Assembly: GCA_016719385.1 (NCBI GenBank)
Contig: JADJZA010000011.1
Span: 62,001-126,000, forward strand
Direction: 5' to 3'
Source: Candidatus Microthrix subdominans
Lineage (GTDB): Bacteria > Actinomycetota > Acidimicrobiia > Acidimicrobiales > Microtrichaceae
Length of the DNA stretch: 64,000 nt
A program made the position numbers and the translations under genes. Positions 43,735 to 53,080 of the stretch are shown here, piece after piece; the first letter of the stretch is position 1; the number at the start of each line of letters is the position of its first letter. The notes under the pieces are model-generated. The model made no database searches. It was not told the DNA's origin and saw nothing but the letters and a program-made list of their open reading frames with translations.

Positions 43735-44595
43735 TCAGTCCTGGAAGTCTGGCGGCCGACCCTCCCGTCGGGCGCGGGCGGCCTCCTCGAAGTTGCCGGT
43801 GGTCATCCGCACGAACAACTGGGTGTGGCTTTCCATCTCGATGGCCGCCCGCAGGCTGGAGGTTTCCAACCCGGCCCACATCATGCGCTTGGTGAGGGCC
43901 ATGCCCTGGGCGCTCCAACCGTTGATCCGATCGGCCAGCTCGAGCGCCTCGTCCAGCAGGGCATCGTCGGGTACCACCCGCGAGACCAGGCCCATCGCTG
44001 CCGCCTCATGGGCATCGATGTCGCGGCCCGACAGCATGATTTCGAACGCCCGGGAGGAGCCGATCGCCCGCGGCAACAGGAAGCTGAGGCCCAGTTCGGT
44101 GGCGGTCAGGCCGTTGTTGGTGCCCGCCGCCCTGAAGTAGGCGGACTCGGCGGCCAGGCGGATGTCGGCCCCCAGGGTGAGACAGAACCCACCGCCGATT
44201 GCGGCACCGTTGATGGCGCAGATGACCGGCTGAGGCATGCGTTGCATGGCGGGCACCAGGTCGGCGAGCAGCGACATGGCCCGGGTGGCGATGCGGCTCA
44301 TCGACAGGTTCTCGATGTTGGGTGGCGGCTCGGACGGGCCGGTGTCGGCACCGGAGCAGAAGCCGCGTCCCGTGCCGGTGAGCACGACGCAGGTGGTGTC
44401 GTTGTCGTCCGCCACCTCGGCGAACGCGGCGTGAAGCGGCACCATCTGTTCGAAGCTCATCGAGTTCATGCGCTCGGGGCGGTTGAGCGTGATCACCGCC
44501 GTCTGGGGGTGGGTTCGGTCGATGAGGACCAACGGCTCCTCAGGGCCGCCCCCCGATGCCGGGGGAGGGGGTCGGACGGGGTCGAACTCGGCCAT
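43735..44595 (-). CDS. enoyl-CoA hydratase/isomerase family protein
   Basis: This 286-residue crotonase has GRGFCSGADTGPS (about 70-82) and AAIGGGFCLTLGADIRLA (about 127-144) forming the oxyanion hole. The helix with NNGLTATELGLSFLLPR (about 155-171) carries a Glu in the catalytic region. It would hydrate or isomerise acyl-CoA in fatty-acid degradation. It lies 84 nt downstream of the selO gene on the same strand, so co-transcription is possible. Confidence 0.9.
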   Translation of the reverse strand: MAEFDPVRPPPPASGGGPEEPLVLIDRTHPQTAVITLNRPERMNSMSFEQMVPLHAAFAEVADDNDTTCVVLTGTGRGFCSGADTGPSEPPPNIENLSMSRIATRAMSLLADLVPAMQRMPQPVICAINGAAIGGGFCLTLGADIRLAAESAYFRAAGTNNGLTATELGLSFLLPRAIGSSRAFEIMLSGRDIDAHEAAAMGLVSRVVPDDALLDEALELADRINGWSAQGMALTKRMMWAGLETSSLRAAIEMESHTQLFVRMTTGNFEEAARARREGRPPDFQD

Positions 44596-44679
44596 GGTGC
44601 CACGATGGCAGATCGCCGGTGGCCACGACCGGATGCCATTGGTCGCACCCCTCAGCGAGGGCGCGCGGTCGACCGGCGG

Positions 44680-46364
44680 TCAGGTTCCGCAGAAGGTGCG
44701 AAACCGTGCCGTGAACTCCTCGGGCGCTGGCTGGGCCATGCGGGGATCGTCCGGCTCGTCAAACGGGTTGGTCACGACGACCAGCAGACGGTTGAACGGA
44801 TCAAGATCGCCGTCGGTGGCGGCCTGCAGCGTCTCATCGACCAGATGGTTACGGGGGACGACCGCCGGGTTTCGGGCGTTCATCTCCTCGGCGACCACCC
44901 CGACGGGGCGTCCCTCGGCGGACAGCTGGGCGCGCCAGCGACCGACCCAGGACCGGAGGGCTGCCGACGACGCGGGTTCGGTCGGTTCGCCCTCGTCGAG
45001 ATCGTCGAACGAACGGGCGAGCCGCCGGAACGTCCGGGTGTAGTCGAGCCGGTCGTCGGCCATCACGCCGAGCAGGTCTGCGAACAGCTCCGGATCGGTG
45101 GGCGCTGCGACGAGGCCGAGCTTGGCCTGCATGCCGGCGCGCCATTCAAGGTCGTAACGCGTGGCGAAGCGGTTGAGCGAGTCGGTGGCGATGGCGATGG
45201 CGGGATGATCCGTCGGCTCGTCGGTCTGGTCGCCGGGCTGGTCGTCGAGTGGGCGACCGACCTCATCGGCGATGAGCGGAAGCAGGGCCTCAGCGAGCCG
45301 GGCCAGGTTCCACGTGGCGATCGGAGGCTGATTGCGGTAGGCGTAACGACCGGCGTGATCGATCGAGCTGAACACGGTCGCCGGGTTGTATCGGTCCATG
45401 AACGCGCACGGCCCGTAGTCGATGCCCTCGCCGGAGATCGTCATGTTGTCGGTGTTCATCACCCCGTGGATGAACCCGGTGAGCATCCATCGGGCCACCA
45501 GCTGGGCCTGGGCTCCGACCACCGCATCGAGAAACGCCAGGTAGGGCGTCTCGGAGGCGGCCGCTTCCGGGTGGTGGCGGGCGATGGCGTAGTCGGCCAG
45601 CCGCTGCACCAGCCCATCGACGCCCAGCCTGGCGGCGTACTCGAAGGTGCCGACCCGGAGGTGGCTGGCGGCCACACGGGTGAGCACGGCCCCCGGTTCG
45701 GCCAGGTCGCGGCGCACGGACTCGCCGGTGGTAACGACCGCCAGGGCCGGGTGGTCGGCACCCCGAGCGCCGACATGGCCTCGGCGACCAGGTACTCGCG
45801 CAGCATGGGGCCGATGGTCGCCTTGCCGTCGCCCCCGCGAGCGAACGGGGTGCGGCCCGACCCCTTCAGGTGCACGTCGAGGCGTCGGTCGCCGGGGCCG
45901 ACCAGTTCGCCGAGCAGCAACGCCCGACCGTCGCCCAGGCGCGGCGAGTAGTTGCCGAACTGGTGACCGGCGTAGCTCATGGCAACCGGTCGTGCCCCGA
46001 CGGGGACCCGGTTGCCGGCCAGCGTGGCCACGCCGTCGTCGCTGCAGAGTGCGTGCGCCTTCAGGCCCAGCTCGGCGCCGAGCGGCTCGTTGAGCGCCAC
46101 GATCTGCGGATCGGGCACCGCGGTTGCCGCCCACTCGACGACGAGCTCGGGAAAGGCGCGTGCGAAGCCATCGTCGAGGTTGATCACCGGGTCGAGTGTG
46201 TTCGCTGGGGATTCGAGCCCGTTGGATGACGACACCCCGGTCGGCTGTGCCCCGGTCGGCTGTGCCCCGGTCGGCTGTGCCTCGGTTGGCTGCGCCTCGG
46301 TCGACTGCGCTTCGGGTGGCTGCTCGCCGGGCTGATGGCCGGACGTGGAGACGGGGGTGGGCAT
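44680..46364 (-). CDS. selO: SelO/YdiU-type pseudokinase AMPylase, broken by a one-base frameshift
   Basis: Two frames together cover one protein of about 561 residues. The N-terminal frame from ATG 46364 (AAGGA upstream) has [21 protein letters not shown], a run given here in part as [16 protein letters not shown]. It also has [17 protein letters not shown] and [19 protein letters not shown]. The C-terminal frame resumes with [11 protein letters not shown] and [20 protein letters not shown], the SelO active-site region. The switch is at 45744-45750, where one G is missing between R and A of TTR-ALAVV. SelO transfers AMP to Ser/Thr/Tyr of redox proteins. No C-terminal selenocysteine is indicated; the end is RFRTFCGT. 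The first 30 residues are a variable E-A-Q-P-T repeat. Confidence 0.88.
46238..46327 (-). repeat. 15-bp tandem repeat in the selO N-terminus
   Basis: Six consecutive 15-bp units (plus-strand consensus CGGTCGGCTGTGCCC) run from 46238. The first three are nearly identical and the later ones decay. They encode the pentapeptide repeats (A-Q-P-T-G/E) at the start of SelO. In-frame period and a clean gradient of identity point to recent slippage. Confidence 0.88.
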
Positions 46365-46445
46365 GGTGCGTTCCTTCTCGCTCGGCACAGGGGGTGGCGG
46401 TCGGGTCGGGCGGTCCAGTGTGCCCCGGGCCGATAGGTTGCGCCC

Positions 46446-47415
46446 ATGAGCCAGGTTGCACCGGACACCCACCAGATCGATGATGAAGCCCGACCCGGCG
46501 CCTGGGCGGCCGACACGTCGCTGGACGTGATCGAGGTAGTCGGCCCCGACGCGGTCGGATACCTCCAGGGGCAGCTCAGCCAGAACGTGTCCGGCTTGGC
46601 GGTGGGGGCGTGGGCGCCGTCGTTGCTGCTGGAGCCCCAGGGCAAGATGTGCGCCTGGATGCGCGTGCACCGGGCGGCCGACGACACTGTGCATTTGGTG
46701 GTCGACGCGGGTTTCGGCACGGTGGTCGAGCAGCGGTTGCGTCGCTTCTGGCTGCGGACGAAGGCCGAGCTGTCGACACGGTTCAATGTGCCGACGCTGG
46801 CCGTGCGCGCCTGGCCGGACGGTTTGGCCGTGCCTGCAGCCGAGGACGTCACACCCGGCGGAGCCGACCCGATCCTGGTGGCGCCGGCGCCGTGGCCGAC
46901 GCACCCGGGCTTCGATCTGATCGGCGACGGGGCGACCCTCCCCGACGACGTCGTCAGGCTCGAGGGTGATGCGGGGCGTCAGGCGCTGGAACGGGCCCGG
47001 GTGGCCAGCGGCGTGCCGGCGATGGGCACCGAGATCGGGCCCGACACCATCCCGGCTGCGGCCCGGGTGGTCGAGGCCTCGGTCGACTTCACCAAGGGCT
47101 GCTATACCGGCCAGGAGTTGGTGGCGCGCATCGACAGCCGGGGCAACGTGACCCCCACCCGGCTGGTCCTCCTCACAGGCGACGGCGAGGTGCCGCAACG
47201 GGACGCTGCGCTCAGCGTCGACGGCACCGACCGGGCCAGCGTCACCACGGCCGTCCCCGCCGCCGGGGAGGGTGGACAGGTCTGGGATACCTGCATCGCA
47301 CCGTGGACACGCCGGCAGAACTCACCCCTGGCCGACGGGCAACCCGTTCACGCTGTCGACCGGGCTAGAACCCGAGCCGAGCCACCGGTCGGGCTCAGTG
47401 ATGGGCACCGAGTGA
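46446..47415 (+). CDS. ygfZ: YgfZ/GcvT-like folate-binding Fe-S maturation protein, 3' end frame-broken
   Basis: The frame from ATG 46446 encodes a GcvT-fold protein with [12 protein letters not shown] (about 39) and the diagnostic YgfZ signature [20 protein letters not shown] (about 217-236), including the Cys that marks the family. YgfZ helps assemble or repair certain Fe-S proteins with tetrahydrofolate. After about residue 275 the conserved ending can only be read by changing frame near 47265-47281 ([16 protein letters not shown]), 47323-47329 (LADGQPV) and 47346-47349 ([10 protein letters not shown]). The true stop is then TGA 47413-47415. Three indels in 85 bp suggest sequence error. 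The unbroken frame's extension to 47540 is not YgfZ-like. It is divergent from selO, with 81 nt between starts. Confidence 0.85.
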
Positions 47416-47472
47416 CGGATGTCAGCCATCGAGCGGTGATCCAGACGCGTCGTCGGCGCCGAACTTCCCTCG

Positions 47473-48804
47473 ATGAAACACTCAACCATCATCGTCGGTG
47501 CCGGTATCGGCGGGCTTTCCGCCGCCTGGGCACTACGTGACGACCCCGATCTGTTGGTGCTCGACGGCGGCGATCACGTCGGTGGACACAGCGACACCGC
47601 CGTCGTGCGGCCGGATGGGCCCGACGGCCCGGAGGTGGCGGTCGATACCGGCTTCATCGTCCACAACGACCTCACCTACCCCAACCTCGTCGCCCTGTTC
47701 GAGCATCTCGACGTCGAACGTGCCCCGAGCGACATGTCCTTCGCCTTCACCGGAGGCCCGGCCGCCGGTTCGAGGGGCGGCGAGGCCGAGTACTCCGGTT
47801 CGCTGGGTGGCCTGCTGGGCCACGGCGGCTGGCACCGACGCAGCAACCTTCGGCTGACCCGGGACATCGTCCACTTCGGTCGGGTGGCGGCCGCCGCGTC
47901 TGCGGACGGCACCGACCACATCACGCTGGCCGAGCTGTCCGCCCGATTCTCGCCCGAGTTTCGCGATCGCTACCTGTACCCGATGGCGGCCGCCATCTGG
48001 TCCTCGCCGGACATCGACGTCGCAGCGATGCCCGCCCGCTCGCTGATCGCCTTTTTCCACCAGCACGGCCTCTTTCGCCTGCGGAACCGCCCCCGGTGGT
48101 CGACGCTGGCCGGTGGCAGCGCCAGCTACGTCGACGCGCTGGTCGGCTCGCTCGCCGGCGAGGTTCGTCACGGCGTGTCGGTGTGCAGCGTCACCCGGGT
48201 GGGCGACGCCGTCGTCGTCTCCGCGGCGGACGGACAGTCCTGGAGCGCCGACCGGGTGGTGCTCGGCACCCACGCCGACGTCTCCCTGGCCTTGCTTGGC
48301 GACGATGCAACCCCCACCGAGCGCGACGTTCTCGGCCGGTTTCGTTTCAGCCCCAATCGGGCATATCTGCATTCCGATCCGACCTGGATGCCGCAGCCGA
48401 CGCAGCCACTGGTCGGCATGGAACGTCTCGGGGACACCGTCGGAGGAGGTCACGGTGACGTATTGGATGAACCGTCTGCAGCCGCTTGAGTGCGACACCG
48501 ACCTGTTCGTCACCTTGAACCCCCGACCCGTCCCGAGTGTGTCCTGCGGGTGCGGGACTACACCCATCCGGTGATGTCGGCGGAGTCGGCCGCCGCCCAG
48601 CGGGTGCTGCCGACGATTCAGGGCCTCGGCTCGGTGTGGCATTGCGGCGCCTGGTGCGGCTACGGCTTTCACGAGGATGGGGCCGAATCCGGCCTTGCCG
48701 TCGGACAGGCGCTCGGCGGCGACGTGCCCTGGGAGCTCATCCGACGCGTCGACCGGCCGGCCTCGATCGTCACCGAGACGGCCCGGGCGAAGGAACTGGT
48801 ATGA
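47473..48804 (+). CDS. FAD-dependent amine-oxidase-like oxidoreductase, frame-broken twice
   Basis: MKHSTIIVGAGIGGLSAAWAL gives the FAD dinucleotide motif at residues 6-20 (quoted here from its start). VDTGFIVHNDLTYPN and LYPMAAAIWSSPD are typical of the NAD(P)-binding/amine-oxidase-like proteins found beside DUF1365 and CFA-synthase genes. The frame changes near 48400 (one extra base; reading resumes as SHWSAWNVSG then VTVTYWMNRLQPLE). It returns near 48519-48526 (one C missing; resumes as YTHPVMSAESAAAQ, then WHCGAWCGYGFHEDG). The final YGFHEDG-LAVGQALGG is the family's FAD-binding end. The corrected length is about 443 residues. It heads a three-gene operon with ATGA overlaps. The reaction is unknown; desaturation or oxidation of a lipid is inferred. 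Confidence 0.85.
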
Positions 48805-49697
48805 ACTCGGGCTCGGTCGAACTCGGCGGCCTGGCCTCCGGGTGGTACGTCGGTCGGGTCCGCCACGTGCGCCATCGCCCGGTGACTCACCGCTTCGACT
48901 CTTCGATGATGATGGGCCTGTTCGACCTGGACGAACTCGATCGACTCGACGCCGAGGTGCGCGGCTTTGGGGTCGACCGCCATTCGCCGATCGGCTTTCA
49001 TACCGCCGATCATGGCGCCGCCGACGGGTCGCCGCTGCGCCCCTGGGCGGTCGAGCGGCTCGCCGACGCCGGCATCGACGCCGCCGCAGCGGAAGGGCCG
49101 ATTCGCCTGCTGTGCATGCCGCGCACCTTCGGGTTCGGTTTCGACCCGATCACCGTCTGGTTCCTGCATTTTGCCGACGGGACCCCCAGCGCGTTGATCC
49201 ACGAGGTGCGCAACACCTTCGGCGACCGACACGCCTACGTGGCGCCGATCGACGACCCCCAGCACACTCCTTGGCGCCAGCGCGCCGACAAGACCATGCA
49301 CGTCTCCCCGTTCTTTGACCGCGACGGCCGCTACGACTTTCGGATCGTTCCGCCCACAGCACGACCAGGTTCCCCGGTGTCGGTCCGCATCGTCTACCGC
49401 GACGATGACGGCCCGTTGCTGACAGCCTCCTTTGCCGGGGTGCGGCGGCCCTTCACCACGCTGGGCACCCTCGCCGCCGTCGCCCACACCCCGGCGATGG
49501 CCCAAAGGCCGTCGTCGGCATCCACTTCCAGGCCCTGCGCATCTGGCGCAAGGGCGTTCGCCTACCGCAGCGTTCCCGAACCGCCGCAGCGTCCCACGAC
49601 CGCCGGCACCGGCTGCCCGGTCGGCGCCCGCCGCTACTGCGACTTCCGTCCACCCAACAGCACGGTCCGTCGAATCCCGAAAGGAAGTTCACGATGA
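48801..49697 (+). CDS. DUF1365 protein
   Basis: ATG 48801 overlaps the stop of the FAD enzyme. The protein has VRHVRHRPVTHRF, PRTFGFGFDPITVWF (about 110), HEVRNTFGDRHAY and ADKTMHVSPFFDRDGRYDF, all typical of DUF1365. Near 49500-49504 a C is missing: the neighbouring frame reads KAVVGIHFQALRIWRKGV, the normal family ending. The original frame resumes at about 49556-49566 as YRSVPEPPQRP and stops at 49697, overlapping the next ATG. Two compensating indels are therefore likely. DUF1365 has no proven activity but consistently accompanies CFA-type methyltransferases. Confidence 0.85.
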   Translation: MNSGSVELGGLASGWYVGRVRHVRHRPVTHRFDSSMMMGLFDLDELDRLDAEVRGFGVDRHSPIGFHTADHGAADGSPLRPWAVERLADAGIDAAAAEGPIRLLCMPRTFGFGFDPITVWFLHFADGTPSALIHEVRNTFGDRHAYVAPIDDPQHTPWRQRADKTMHVSPFFDRDGRYDFRIVPPTARPGSPVSVRIVYRDDDGPLLTASFAGVRRPFTTLGTLAAVAHTPAMAQRPSSASTSRPCASGARAFAYRSVPEPPQRPTTAGTGCPVGARRYCDFRPPNSTVRRIPKGSSR

Positions 49698-50876
49698 GCT
49701 CCACCTCCGACCGGCTCGCCGCCGGTCTCGCCCGAACGATCGCGAGTCGGGTCACCACCGGCACCCTCCACCTGACCACGCCCGACGGAACGTGCAGCAC
49801 CCATCGGGGCGCAGCCGCGGGTCCGGAGGCCACGCTGGTGGCCCACGACCCGGCCCTCGCCCGCCGGGTGGTCGCCGAAGGCGCCGCCGGGCTGGGCGCC
49901 GGCTATGTCGACGGCCAGTGGGACACCGATGATCTACCGGCCTTCCTCAAGTTGGCCGCTGCGTCGGTCGACCGGTCCAACGCCAGCTCGCTCGGCTCCA
50001 ACGTGCAGCGTCGTGGGTTCGTCGGTGTGGGATCGGCGACCCCGGCGTCGCGGCGGTGCCGTCGACGCCATGGCCGACCACTACAACCTGGGCAACCGGT
50101 TCTACGAGCAGTGGCTCGACCCCTCGGTCACCTACTCCTCCGGCTTCTACGACGGCACCGACGACCTGGCCGAAGCCCAACGGGCCAAGTACGCCCGGGT
50201 GCTCGACCGGGCCGGCATCACCGCCGGCTCCAACGTGTTGGAGATCGGCTGCGGCTGGGGCAGCTTCGCCGAGGCCGCCACCGCTGTGGGCGCCCGGATC
50301 ACCGGCGTGACGATCGCCCAGGAACAGTTGGACTACGCCGAGAAGCGGGCGGCGCAGGGCGGCTGGAGCCACGCCAGCGACTTCCAGCTACGCGACTTTG
50401 CCGATGCCACCGGCCGCTACGACGCCATCGTCTCGATCGAGATGATCGAGTCGATCGAGCAGGACCGCTGGCCCGAGCTGTTCGACACCGTCGCCCGCTG
50501 CCTGAAGCCCGGTGGACGGGCGACCTTCCAGATCATCACGATCGACGACGGCCTGTGGGACACCTACCGTCAGCGCAACGACTTCATCCGGGAGTACATC
50601 TTCCCGGGAGGCCGCCTGCCCGCCCCCAAGGTGATCTCGAAGCTGTCCGACGCCGCCGGTCTGGCCACGGTCGACGTCCTCGACTTTGGTCAGTCGTACG
50701 CCCGCACCCTGGCCGACTGGTCGGACCGCTTCGAGGCCGCCTGGCCCGACATCGAGGCGATGGGCTTCGACGATCGCTTTCGGCGCATGTGGCGCTACTA
50801 CCTGGCCTACTGCCAGGTTGGCTTCGAGCTGGGCCGCATCTCCGTGCAGCAATGGACCTGGGAGCACGCCGGCTGA
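49694..50876 (+). CDS. cyclopropane-fatty-acyl-phospholipid synthase-type SAM methyltransferase, frame-broken once
   Basis: The N-terminal frame (ATG 49694) holds the lipid-binding half with VAEGAAGLGAGYVDGQWDTDD. After a break at 50018-50027 the reading continues as DAMADHYNLGNRFYEQWLD and SVTYSSGFYDG. It then has the SAM motif VLEIGCGWGSFAEAA, TGVTIAQEQLDYA and IEMIESI. These are hallmarks of CFA/mycolic-acid methyltransferases that add a methylene or methyl to membrane acyl-chain double bonds. The corrected length is about 394 residues, normal for the family. It is the last gene of the FAD-oxidoreductase/DUF1365/CFA operon, and a 21-bp hairpin follows. Confidence 0.9.
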
Positions 50877-50904
50877 GCAACGCTCCGCGAAACGAGGGGT
50901 CAGG

Positions 50905-50949
50905 GGTGTGGAGGAGTGGCGGTGAAACTCACCGCCACTCCTCCACACC
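50905..50949. terminator. long perfect hairpin between convergent cfa and rpiB
   Basis: A perfect 21-bp stem (50905-50925 with 50929-50949) with a 3-nt loop AAC, followed by short repeats of CCTCACTCCACA. It sits between two convergent genes and can form in either transcript, so a bidirectional terminator is inferred. No T-run is present. Confidence 0.82.
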
Positions 50950-50988
50950 TCACTCCACACCTCACTCCACACCTCGCCGAACGTCGGG

Positions 50989-51435
50989 CTAGAACTCGTC
51001 CTCGAGGGCGCTGATCTGGTCCACGCGGCGCTGATGCCGCCCGCCCTCAAACTCGGTGCCGAGGAAGGTGGCCAGGATCTCCTCGGCCAGGCCGACGCCG
51101 ACGACGCGGGCACCCATCGACAGCACGTTGGCGTCGTTGTGTTCCCGGGCCATGCGGGCGGTGTAGAGGCAGTTGCACAGCGCAGCGCGCACGCCGCGCA
51201 CCTTGTTGGCGGCCAGCTGCTCGCCCTGTCCGCTGCCGCCCAGCACGATGCCGAGCTCCGTGTCGCCGGTGCGCACGGCGCGGCCCACGGCGGCGCAGAA
51301 CGCCGGGTAGTCCACGCTGGCGGTCGAGTCGGTGCCCAGGTCGACGATGTCGTGACCCTGGCCGGTGAGGAGGTCGATCAGGTGGGACTTGAGTTCGAAG
51401 CCGGCATGGTCGGAGCCGATGGCGATGCGGGTCAT
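50989..51435 (-). CDS. rpiB: ribose-5-phosphate isomerase B
   Basis: This 148-residue RpiB/LacAB protein opens with IAIGSDHAGFELKSHL (catalytic Asp-His). It continues with GTDSTASVDYPAFC, GIVLGGSGQGEQLAANKVRGVRAAL (phosphate loop), and AREHNDANVLSMGARVVG. The position usually occupied by the catalytic Cys (GIvvCGTG in E. coli) reads VLGGSGQG here, so the Cys-less mode of some actinobacterial and mycobacterial RpiB enzymes applies. It interconverts ribose- and ribulose-5-phosphate. It lies convergent to cfa. Confidence 0.93.
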   Translation of the reverse strand: MTRIAIGSDHAGFELKSHLIDLLTGQGHDIVDLGTDSTASVDYPAFCAAVGRAVRTGDTELGIVLGGSGQGEQLAANKVRGVRAALCNCLYTARMAREHNDANVLSMGARVVGVGLAEEILATFLGTEFEGGRHQRRVDQISALEDEF

Positions 51436-51499
51436 GTGCTCATCGTAGGGCCGGGACCTGCAGGGCCCGGATACGGTCCGGGCGCAGAAAAACCTGAGG

Positions 51500-52290
51500 T
51501 CAGCCCACGCGGCGCGGAACGGCCAGCGCCGCCAGCGCTGCGGCCGGGTCGGGCGAGGTGACCAGGTGCTCGCCGACCAGCACGGCGTGGTAGCCGGCGT
51601 CGGCCAGTTGCCGTGCGTCTGCGGGGCCGGTCACCCCCGACTCGGCGATGGCGACGACGTCGCTTGGGATCGTCCCCGCCACCCGCACCGCACGCGCGGT
51701 GTCGACCTTGAACGTCACCAGGTCGCGCTGGTTGACACCGATCATCGATGCGCCCGCAACCTCGACGGCGCGCTCCACCTCGGCCTCGTCGTGGGCCTCG
51801 ACCAACGCGGACAGGCCGATCTCGGCGGCCAGGGCGGCGAAGTCGGCGAGCTCGGTGTCGTCGAGCGCCGCGGCGATCAACAGCACGCAGTCGGCGCCCA
51901 TCAGCCGGGCATCGCACACGTCGCGCGCGGAGACCGTGAAGTCCTTGCGCAGCAGCGGCCCGACGAAACCCGACCGGGCGGCGGCCAGGTCGGCCGCCGA
52001 GCCGCGAAGAAGTCCTCGTCGGTGAGTACCGACACCATCGCTGCACCGGCCTCCCCGTAGGTGGCCGCCAGGCGGGCCGGGTTGAGGTTGGGGTGCAGGT
52101 CGCCCTTGGACGGGCTGGCCCGCTTCACCTCGGCGATCACGGCCAGCCGGTCGCCGGCGGTCAGGGCATCGGCGGCTGGCACGGTGGGCGCCATCGCCTT
52201 GGCCTGCTCGATCAGCCCGGACAGCGAACGCTGGTCATCGGCGGCGGCCCTGCGGTGCGCGGCGAGGATGTCGTCGAGGTAGGTGGCCAC
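51500..52290 (-). CDS. trpC: indole-3-glycerol-phosphate synthase, broken by a one-base frameshift
   Basis: GTG 52290 starts [15 protein letters not shown]. The first frame continues through [17 protein letters not shown] (catalytic Lys) and [13 protein letters not shown]. At 52001-52006 one G is missing. The neighbouring frame then reads [20 protein letters not shown], the second catalytic Lys region, and [46 protein letters not shown] and IAESGVTG, all TrpC landmarks. The restored length is about 263 residues. The enzyme forms indole-glycerol phosphate in tryptophan synthesis. It is minus-strand and separate from trpF (plus strand). Confidence 0.92.
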
Positions 52291-52328
52291 GTGGATCGTC
52301 CTGTCGTTCTGGTGAGCGGCGGGGTGCC

Positions 52329-52886
52329 TCAGCGGCGCGAGCTGGAATTCTCGGCTCGTGCGCCGGCCAGCATGGCCAACAACGGAACCAAAAGGAAAGC
52401 GACGCCGGCTAGAAAGCCGAAGACGACCGCCAGACCGACCAACCGATCTTGGTGGGTGACGAAGCTGGCCAGCAGCGTGAGCACGGCGGCGAGCCCGAAC
52501 CCGACCGGCACGAACTGCAGCAGCGGGTGGATGGCGGTGCCGGGCACGCCGGCGTCGGACTCCTCCCGCCAGCCGGTATCGTCGTCGTCGGGGTGCAGCG
52601 GTCGAAAGGGCCGCTGGGGACGCGGTGGGGTGGCCGCACCGCTGCGTCCGGCGGAGAAACTGCCGCCCCCGCTGCTGGTGAGGGTGTCGTCGTAGTTGGC
52701 TCGCCGGTCCTCGTCGGAGAGCACCGCCCAGGCCGCGTTCAGCTCCCGCATCTTGGCCTCCCGCATCGCCCGCTCGGTTGGCGGTCCGACGTCGGGGTGG
52801 GACCTGCGCACCTGGGCCAGATAGGCGCGACGCAGGGTGGGGGCGTCGTCGCCGGAGTGGGCGCCGATCGTGTCGTAGAGCGTCAC
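52329..52886 (-). CDS. J-domain protein with C-terminal membrane anchor
   Basis: GTG 52886 starts [20 protein letters not shown]. The J domain has the HPD motif (RRSHPDVGP, about residues 32-40) and [21 protein letters not shown] Pro/Asp linker leads to two hydrophobic helices ([16 protein letters not shown] and [20 protein letters not shown]) and a short basic/Ser tail. It would recruit and stimulate Hsp70 at the membrane. It is not beside dnaK. It is minus-strand, upstream of trpC with a 38-nt gap, so they may be co-transcribed. Confidence 0.85.
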   Translation of the reverse strand: MTLYDTIGAHSGDDAPTLRRAYLAQVRRSHPDVGPPTERAMREAKMRELNAAWAVLSDEDRRANYDDTLTSSGGGSFSAGRSGAATPPRPQRPFRPLHPDDDDTGWREESDAGVPGTAIHPLLQFVPVGFGLAAVLTLLASFVTHQDRLVGLAVVFGFLAGVAFLLVPLLAMLAGARAENSSSRR

Positions 52887-52948
52887 CCCTCGATCGTACC
52901 GGCCGGTCCGGTCGCCACCCAGGCGCCGAGGGGTAGCGTGCGAGCTGC

Positions 52949-53073
52949 AGCAAACCGAGGCGGGAGTCAAGGCGTCGTGAACCGGTTGCATACGAACGAT
53001 CAGCAAACCGAGGCGGGAGTCAAGGCGTCGTGAACCGGTTGCATACGAACGATCAGCAAACCGAGGCGGGAGT
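52949..53073 (+). repeat. 53-bp tandem repeat (2.4 copies) directly upstream of trpF
   Basis: Copies start at 52949, 53002 and 53055 with the sequence AGCAAACCGAGGCGGGAGT. The first two copies are identical over 53 bp and the third is cut after about 19 bp, where trpF's own ribosome site begins. Each full unit contains a GGCGGGAG Shine-Dalgarno-like element, a GTG in reach and an 8-bp palindrome AACCGGTT. The unit therefore looks like a duplication of the trpF leader itself. Confidence 0.9.
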
Positions 53074-53080
53074 GAACTGA

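Noticed and set aside
47413..47540. C-terminal extension of YgfZ in the unbroken frame
   Set aside because: The last 90 residues of that frame are not YgfZ-like and run into the FAD-oxidoreductase start. Indels restore a normal end at 47415.
52971..53039. Repeated mini-ORFs ([18 protein letters not shown]) in the trpF leader as an attenuator peptide
   Set aside because: The peptide has no tryptophan codons and no terminator/antiterminator pair is visible. It is a by-product of the tandem repeat.
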